A stretch of 64,000 nucleotides of DNA from Aralia elata (lineage: Eukaryota > Streptophyta > Magnoliopsida > Apiales > Araliaceae). The stretch covers positions 7,038,001 to 7,102,000 of the forward strand of contig CM068382.1 of NCBI GenBank assembly GCA_034770075.1. The letters run 5' to 3'. Below, in pieces: positions 58,206 through 64,000 of this stretch. Below the pieces are notes generated by a model. The model searched no databases. It was not told the origin of the DNA and saw only the letters and a list, made by a program, of their open reading frames with translations. The position numbers and the translations under genes are program-made. How positions within the stretch are numbered: position 1 is the first letter of the stretch; every line of letters starts with the position of its first letter.

Positions 58206-59441
58206 CTACCTAGTATACCTAGTTAATAGATAAACAGCAATACAAGGAGAGTTATTCCAAACATTATGATGCAACCTAAGAATCTCACTTGCCTTCTTTT
58301 TCAAGTAATCTTCACAATCAGCTTGAATCACCATGCAAAGTTTAGTAACAGCTCCAACACTCAACATTTCCAAAAGAACTTCCTTCGTAGCCGAGTATTT
58401 CGCAATCATCGCTAGTAAATGAATTGCCCGATCATCCGTTCCCGGAGAAACTCTTAGAGTCCGCTTCGCCACCATCGCAATACCACCAGCATGCTTCAAA
58501 AGCTGAGCCCTCCCGTCAGCACAAGAACAAAGATGAGCCAAAAGACAAAATATTAGCTCAGTTACATTTTTACTAGAGTTTCCTAATTCGAGCTCAATGA
58601 GGTCGAAAACAACACCAGTTTCCACTATGTTTATCCTATTTCGTCCCCAAGGGCACACTTCTATTAACACATGTAACGCGGCTTTTGTAGCCTGTTCAGA
58701 TATATTTTCCCTAATCACATTTACAATCTCCTTAAAAAAATCTTTCTTTAATCTCTCTAGTATACTCGAACTCGTAACTTCTATAATTGCTTTCAACACT
58801 ATAACCGCGAAGTTCTTAGCATTATTTTGATCATTTTCTTCCATTTGATCGGCTTTTAATATCCATAATATCGACTCAATTAGGTCAAAGTTGTCTTTGA
58901 CTAGCTGGATATTGTCCGGCGATGGTTTCCATGTGAGATGAAGAATTCTAAATGCTTCTTCAAGACCGTTAATCTGATCCGCCTTAAAACATTTTATGAT
59001 GAACAAAATCATTGCCTTTGCTGTGCCGGCTTCAGTCATGCACTTCCTATTCTTTTCATTCTCGTTCGCAAGAACGTCTAGGGTTTTTAACGAGTTTATA
59101 TACAGCTGAGGAATGTTGAGCTGGCGGTGGAATTTAAGGACATGAGATATGCTGAGGGGGGATTTTGGAGTAGGAATTCGATCAATTCCATGGTTAGCGT
59201 TGGCGGTGCACCACGCTTGGATCAGGCGGCGGAGCGTGTGATTTGGTGTCATGTCGGAGTCTCTAGGCAACGGCTGTTTTGTCACCGGACAGGCGGCATC
59301 CTCAGCCGTCAACAACCAGTGCTCAATGCTTTCCCGGTCGTATGTGATGCCGGTCACGGCGGTTACCGGATCTTTCATGATTTGAAGTGATATGGGGCAT
59401 ATGAAATATTCGGGTATATCAATTTCTTCCATGTTTAACAC
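58206..59441 (-). CDS. PUB24: U-box/ARM-repeat E3 ubiquitin ligase, PUB24-like (unit C)
   Basis: Single exon of 411 codons, the intact sister of the unit A gene. The U-box is at ~7-82 with the same ICPISLQIMKDPV, GITYDR and CPVTKQPLPRDSDMTPNHTL motifs; the Arm region has CPWGRNRINIVETGVV and CSCADGRAQLLKH. About 30 substitutions separate it from the unit A protein, spread mainly in the Arm region (the substrate-binding part of this family), while the U-box differs at only three positions (PL/AV and H/A). Its C-terminus (NSPCIAVYLLTRYTR) resembles the PUB22 family ending better than the unit A copy does, so this frame is probably ancestral. A TATATATAAG TATA box on the minus strand is at 59572-59583. 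Met4 is an alternative start. Confidence 0.93.
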   Translation of the reverse strand: MLNMEEIDIPEYFICPISLQIMKDPVTAVTGITYDRESIEHWLLTAEDAACPVTKQPLPRDSDMTPNHTLRRLIQAWCTANANHGIDRIPTPKSPLSISHVLKFHRQLNIPQLYINSLKTLDVLANENEKNRKCMTEAGTAKAMILFIIKCFKADQINGLEEAFRILHLTWKPSPDNIQLVKDNFDLIESILWILKADQMEENDQNNAKNFAVIVLKAIIEVTSSSILERLKKDFFKEIVNVIRENISEQATKAALHVLIEVCPWGRNRINIVETGVVFDLIELELGNSSKNVTELIFCLLAHLCSCADGRAQLLKHAGGIAMVAKRTLRVSPGTDDRAIHLLAMIAKYSATKEVLLEMLSVGAVTKLCMVIQADCEDYLKKKASEILRLHHNVWNNSPCIAVYLLTRYTR

Positions 59442-59571
59442 AAATTTGAGGGTAAAAGAATTCTGAATTACTCAGAGACGTAGAGAAAGAGAAAGGGAGA
59501 GAATTAGTGGAATGGTGAAGACAAATTAAAGAAATTATTTATTTATTCCTCAAGATGAAATGATAGGCTAG

Positions 59572-59583
59572 CTTATATATATG
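59572..59583 (-). promoter_or_regulatory. TATA box of the unit C PUB24-like gene
   Basis: Minus-strand TATATATAAG about 130 bases upstream of the ATG, conserved in position with the unit A gene. Confidence 0.55.
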
Positions 59584-59797
59584 TAGGGCGTTTGAATGAG
59601 AATCAAATGGACTACTATGAGTCTAAGACCGTTCCAGAGAGTAGTAGATGGGTGGCTTTTTGACCTTTTATTATTCATACATATATCCTATTCTACTTTA
59701 TATTTGTTTATTATTTTTATTACTAATTCAATGAGAGTTCAACGGACCGACTAAAAAACTGATCAACAATATTATTTAATTAGTTATACTTTGTACT

Positions 59798-60717
59798 TTT
59801 ACAAACATATTTATGCATATAGAATTATTCCATATTTTCATAGACAATATAATTATTTGCCTATAATTATTTTGGTCAATAACTGAAAATTTTAAAAGTT
59901 GCTAGATGATAGTGAATACTCGATCCATTTCATAGTATTTTATCATTATTGATTTTTTAAAGTCAAAGTAAGAGATTTTTAAATATAAAATTGACATAAA
60001 TTTTTTTAATTTTAATCAATACAATAATGAATATTACAAATTATTTAAAAAATTTTAGTAATTATAAATTTTATTGTTTCATAATTTTTAATAAGTCATC
60101 TCAATTTTAAGTTTAAAAATATCTCAAATTAATTTTTAAAAATTAATAATAATCATATAATTACGATCATATACATTTGTATCATCGATCATAATTAATA
60201 ACTCAATGAAATATTAATTACGAATTTCAACTCCATATAAGCACTTCGAAGCCCGATTAAAAATTAAAAGACACTAATATCTGTAACCGCAAAATAATTT
60301 ATTTATTTTTTATTTTTTTTAAAACGACGGGGAGAACCAGTTTTCTCATATTTAAAATGTGTTTGTAATTTTCTTTTAATTGTTTACTGGTCATACTTTA
60401 ATTTCTTTGTCATGGCTGATCCTGGTTCGGTGGTCAAACACGTGAAACGGGACAAGATGGGCATGCATTTGACTTTCAACCCATTAGAAGCCAATTGGCC
60501 AAGACTTGGCGATGGGTCCCATTAAAGGCTCCGGCGGGCGAAAAAGGGAGAGAACGGGACAAAGTACAAAATGTTGAAAGTTGAAAACAGAATCTGACAA
60601 ATTTTGTGGGCGGAACAAAGATTTTGGATCTGCCCAATAATTTGATTAATTAACGTCATTGTGGAAATAATTTTGAAAATGATCTTTTTTTTTTCTTTTT
60701 TTAAAAAACTCACTTTT

Positions 60718-60754
<37 letters not shown>

Positions 60755-61896
60755 ATACATATATATAATCTCATAATTAACTACCTATCACATTAATACA
60801 ATATTAAGTATCAATCAAACTTCGCTAAAGAAAAAAATCATATACAAACAAGTCTTACATAAAGAGGAAACTGAGACCTAAAAATTGCAGTACGTCAATA
60901 TCTCAATCTTAATCACTAGGTTAAAATCCCATCGACATTTTAGAAATAATTAAAATAAGCTGATGAATGATGATTATTTGAAGAATGTGCAAACACTAAT
61001 TTCTCCTCTACTCTTTCAGAATTTGTCAAAATTTGTCTTATAGACTAAATAAGTAGATTAAACCAGGAAAATAGGGAGAAACACAATAATTGTATTAAAA
61101 TAGAAATATACCTCTAATTTTAGAACAAATTAAAAAAATATATATTTAATTTTGAAACCGGGAGAATAATAATTGATGTATGGCCTGGCATGGGACCCGA
61201 TCCGACGTGCCCAAGTGTTTTTAATTTGTCTACTCGGTGTCCCCAGCACAGTCCGATAGTCCATCAGTCCATTAGTCCATGCGTGTGTTTGAGTTGTAAC
61301 ATGGCCTATTTAATGGTGCGGGTGAGATTTTTTTGGGACGAGAAGGAAAAGTCCAATATTTTGTTTTTTCAATTTTAGAAAAATAAAAATAAAAATAAAT
61401 TAAGTTTTTATTTATTTATTTTTTCTTTTTTAAAAAAATAAAATTTATAAAGACATCGTTGATAAACAAGTTGTTTGTGAGCTAAGTTAGTAAGGTCGAA
61501 CTTGAGCCTATTCGTGTTTTGATTGAACTCATTTATAATTTCAATCAAATTTGTCCAATTATTTTTTTTTAAAAAAGTAATAAATTAATATCCACAAAAA
61601 ATTAAACTAATTTTTTTAGTTATAATTAGATTTAAATGAGTCGAATCGGGCAGATTTCTTGAACTACCCAATACTTTTACAGCTCGAATAAATAGAGTTT
61701 GTAACCATTAACTAGTTTACTTCTGAACCTTGAAAAACCCAAAACTGCGTATGGGTTGTACAACAAAATCAGCATGAAACTAAAAACAGAAACAAAACAA
61801 TTAATTAGTTTTACTTTTTGTGTTAAAAGCATTCACATTCAATTAAATTATCACATTTTGTGAGATATTTCAAAAATAATTAAGTTAAGGGTTTAA
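59798..61896. other. AT-rich intergenic DNA
   Basis: No gene recognised. It contains a less AT-rich island at about 60,410-60,640 with a CACGTG at ~60,438, an (AT)n tract at ~60,721-60,752, a dispersed repeat (60,765-60,930), a second GC-richer patch at 61,180-61,330, and a decayed TCGAA-rich hAT-like piece at about 61,480-61,710. Confidence 0.6.
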
Positions 61897-62130
61897 CAGG
61901 GCTGTAAATGGTAACCGGAAAATTCGTATTCGTCCGCATTCGTATTCAGAAAAAAACGGATATTATTCGTATTCGGAAAAAAACGGATATATCCGTATTC
62001 GGTTTAAAGGTATCCGCAAATAAACGGATACGAATACGGATATAGGCATATTCGTATTCGTTTAACATCCGATCGTAAATATATCCGGCAGATAGCGGAT
62101 ATCCGGATTCGAATACGTATTCGGAATTCG
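61897..62130. mobile_element. hAT-like terminus with CGGATA/CGTATTCG subterminal repeats
   Basis: Starts CAGGGCTGTAAATGGTAACC, a hAT-type end, followed by a dense array of CGGATAT, TATCCG and CGTATTCG motifs in both orientations. The right end is lost next to an (AT)n tract (~62,140-62,177). A more complete copy lies at 62,652. Confidence 0.6.
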
Positions 62131-62134
62131 TATC

Positions 62135-62181
<47 letters not shown>

Positions 62182-62651
62182 TATTATATAATAAGCAAAA
62201 TAAATTTTTTTAAGTGGCATTCCTTATATATTAAATAAATTTTCACACACACATGCACTAATTTATGTAAATTGTAATCTATGTATTGAGGATAAATTAT
62301 AAATAAAAGTCTCAATAAATATATTATTAAAGTTTTAGTCAAGTATTTGAGAAAAAATAATTAAATATTCAATGTAAACTTTTGAATCTAATTATAAATA
62401 TTCATACACACTATAGTATTACTCCACACACATAAAATAGACATCTACTTATTAATGGACATCTAAATATTAATAAGTAGAGCATTCATTTTGAAATTTA
62501 GGATTTCAAAAATGATAAAAACTTATTTGAATTGTAATTTAAAACATTGATTATTGTATTTAACTATTTATTAAAAATAAATAAATTAACATTCATTCAT
62601 TAATAAAATATACTTTAAACTCATTATTTTTTTTCTTATTCTAGTTATAGT

Positions 62652-62832
62652 TAGGAATGTAAATGGTAACCGGAAAATTCGTATTCGTCCGCATCCGTAT
62701 TCGAGAAAAAGCGGATATTATTCGTATTCGGAAAAAAGCGAATATTATCCGTATTCGGTTTAAAGATATCCGCAAATAAACGGATACGGATACAGTAGTA
62801 TCCGAATCCGTATATATCCGTTTACACCCCTG
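62652..62832. mobile_element. Short hAT-like non-autonomous element with CGGATA repeats
   Basis: Left TAGGAATGTAAATGGTAACC and right CCGTTTACACCCCTG are inverted. The interior is nearly the same as the element at 61,897 (GGAAAATTCGTATTCGTCCGC shared in blocks). The 181-bp length suggests a minimal transposase-binding derivative. An 8-bp TSD is not evident. Confidence 0.6.
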
Positions 62833-63389
62833 GACTCACTTTAACTGTATCTACTTCCAATTTTTTGTTTTTACTTTTACTTTTTTTGAAATTAAAAGTG
62901 AAAAATAGTGTTTGGTAACTGTTTTTGTTTTGAAAAAAAAATGAAAGCAAAATTTACTTTAGCAGTAAAAACGTGAAAACACAAAAAAATTGTTTCTTTA
63001 ATTTTAGTAACACAAGAAACTTTAAAAAAAAATGGATGCAGATTTTGGTTGTTATGGTTCAAGCATCAAGTGGGGATATGCATGCAGTACCACAATTTCA
63101 CCAATCAATCCAAGAATCATAAGTAGACCACAAAATTTTCAACAACTTGCAAACTCTCTTAAATTGTAAAGATATAGTTCAGTCCGTCTTATACCCAATT
63201 CAATGGCCTCAGCTAGCATATTGGATTAAATGGCTGTCTAATTAACTGTGCATATGACAATGTAACTTGGCAAGGGGGCATTGAATAATTATAGTAATAA
63301 GAGAACATGCTATAAAGATATACATCTTTCGAGTACTTTTCAAAGTGGGAACAGTTAAGTAACATTTTTATGCCAAATTTTTATATCGA

Positions 63390-63760
63390 TAACATCGTAG
63401 TCTAGTAATTAAGGCTGAAATACCTAATATTTAGATCGCAGGTTCAATTTTCACTATCGATTGTCACTTGATCCACTAATACGACTCATTTCTTTTAAGA
63501 TAGAGGTCGAAAAGACAATAAACTCCCCACCTAAACCCTTCCCCCAATGTTAGGATAAATTATGATAATAGATTAGGATATTCAAACAAAAAAAAAAGAA
63601 TTAAAAAAAAAAAAGTTCCCCTCTCCACCTAGACCTTTCCCCGCTAGGTTAAGATAAATTATTATAATAGATTAGGACATTCAAAAAAAAAAGGTTCCCT
63701 TCTCCTTTAGGTTAAGATAAATTATTGTAATAGATTAGGACATTCAAAAAAAAGTTCAAT
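63390..63760 (+). mobile_element. tRNA-like SINE with reiterated tail modules
   Basis: The head has a box A-like TAGTCTAGTAATTAAGGC (~63,399) and box B-like CAGGTTCAATTTTC (~63,440). The body ends in AGGATAAATTATGATAATAG followed by ATTAGGATATTCAAAC and A-runs. This 3' module is repeated at ~63,640-63,690 and ~63,705-63,750, each with its own A-run. Confidence 0.6.
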
Positions 63761-63904
63761 TCTCACTTCAAGTAAGTTTATTTCTTCATTTATATAAAAC
63801 TTGTTTCCTCTTAATGTGAGACTTGTTGGTGAGTTTATTTCTTCCTCTTTTAATAGGTTTGATTAGTTCTTGATATTTGATATTGTAATAATGATGATGT
63901 ATTG

Positions 63905-64000
63905 ATGGACTCCACGGCACGCTTGCCTGAGGTGGTCGTCGCCTGGATCGTTTCTAGCAAAGTTGAACGGTGGATTGCTCGCAACACCTTAACCCCTCGC
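63905..64000. other. GC-richer segment open to the window edge, possible partial ORF
   Basis: The last ~96 bases are markedly GC-richer than the surroundings. On + an ATG at 63905 opens 32 codons without stop to the edge (MDSTARLPEVVVAWIVSSKV…). On the minus strand a frame of about 49 codons is also open to the edge. I recognise neither, so it is either the edge of a gene or of a transposon. Confidence 0.2.

Larger units (their letters stand above)
50854..59797. repeat. Tandem array unit C (with intact PUB24-like gene)
   Basis: Begins at the 28,463-equivalent of unit A (GTGGCAATT, then TTAGCAGCC at 50,917) and runs collinearly through CAATGAATGGTGAC (53,699), ACTCAACTTATTAATTAACA (55,320) and ACTGGCATAAGAACGAAGC (56,409) to the PUB gene, ending near 59,797. 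It carries its own insertions: a SINE (51.05 kb), MITEs (52.30, 52.78, 55.65 kb) and a SINE-like piece (55.43 kb). Confidence 0.85.

Noticed and set aside
60410..60640. GC-richer island with CACGTG as a possible gene or promoter
   Set aside because: No open frame or gene follows on either strand within the next 2 kb, so a functional role cannot be supported.

Overview
The window is nuclear DNA of a flowering plant. The evidence is a 21-exon gene with GT-AG introns, single-exon U-box/ARM ubiquitin ligase genes, a very AT-rich intergenic background, and many miniature transposons, SINE-like and hAT-like pieces. Protein similarity recalled from Arabidopsis points to a eudicot; I cannot name the species from sequence alone.

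Layout. (1) 0.9-15.5 kb, + strand: a complete BSL2/BSL3-type gene (Kelch repeats plus a PP1-like Ser/Thr phosphatase, the brassinosteroid-signalling family). My 21-exon model keeps phase at every junction and gives 1004 codons plus stop. Intron 1 holds a hAT-type miniature element with an 8-bp target duplication and a 109-bp duplication. (2) 15.5-21.2 kb: AT-rich spacer with Stowaway-like MITEs and three copies of a ~395-bp foldback element, each flanked by 9-bp direct repeats; two of them share one target. (3) 21.7-22.9 kb, +: an intact PUB22/PUB23-like U-box E3 gene with two short overlapping upstream ORFs. (4) 23-27.6 kb: spacer with a TIR element, a short minisatellite and a foldback element next to an (AT)n tract. 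(5) 27.6-59.8 kb: a degenerate tandem array of four homologous units. Units A and C each end in an intact minus-strand PUB24-like gene (32.75-33.99 and 58.21-59.44 kb). Unit B carries a truncated, frameshifted copy (50.06-50.85 kb) fused directly to unit C. Unit B' has lost the gene. A FAR1-type MULE transposase pseudogene and two foldback elements lie between A and B'. Unit B contains a non-LTR-retroelement-like ORF split by a ~2.5-kb solo-LTR-like insertion with a 5-bp target duplication. (6) 59.8-64 kb: AT-rich spacer with hAT-like CGGATA-rich termini and a SINE with reiterated tail modules.

Functionally, the window places a brassinosteroid-pathway phosphatase next to a small cluster of U-box E3 ligases of the PUB20-24 group, a family known in Arabidopsis mainly as negative regulators of immune and drought signalling. 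I see no evidence that the two gene types work together. I found no convincing new multi-gene system. The most informative material is the duplication history of the U-box array, where paralogous units act as filled/empty-site pairs for transposon insertions, and the unusual foldback and alternating-dinucleotide DNA.
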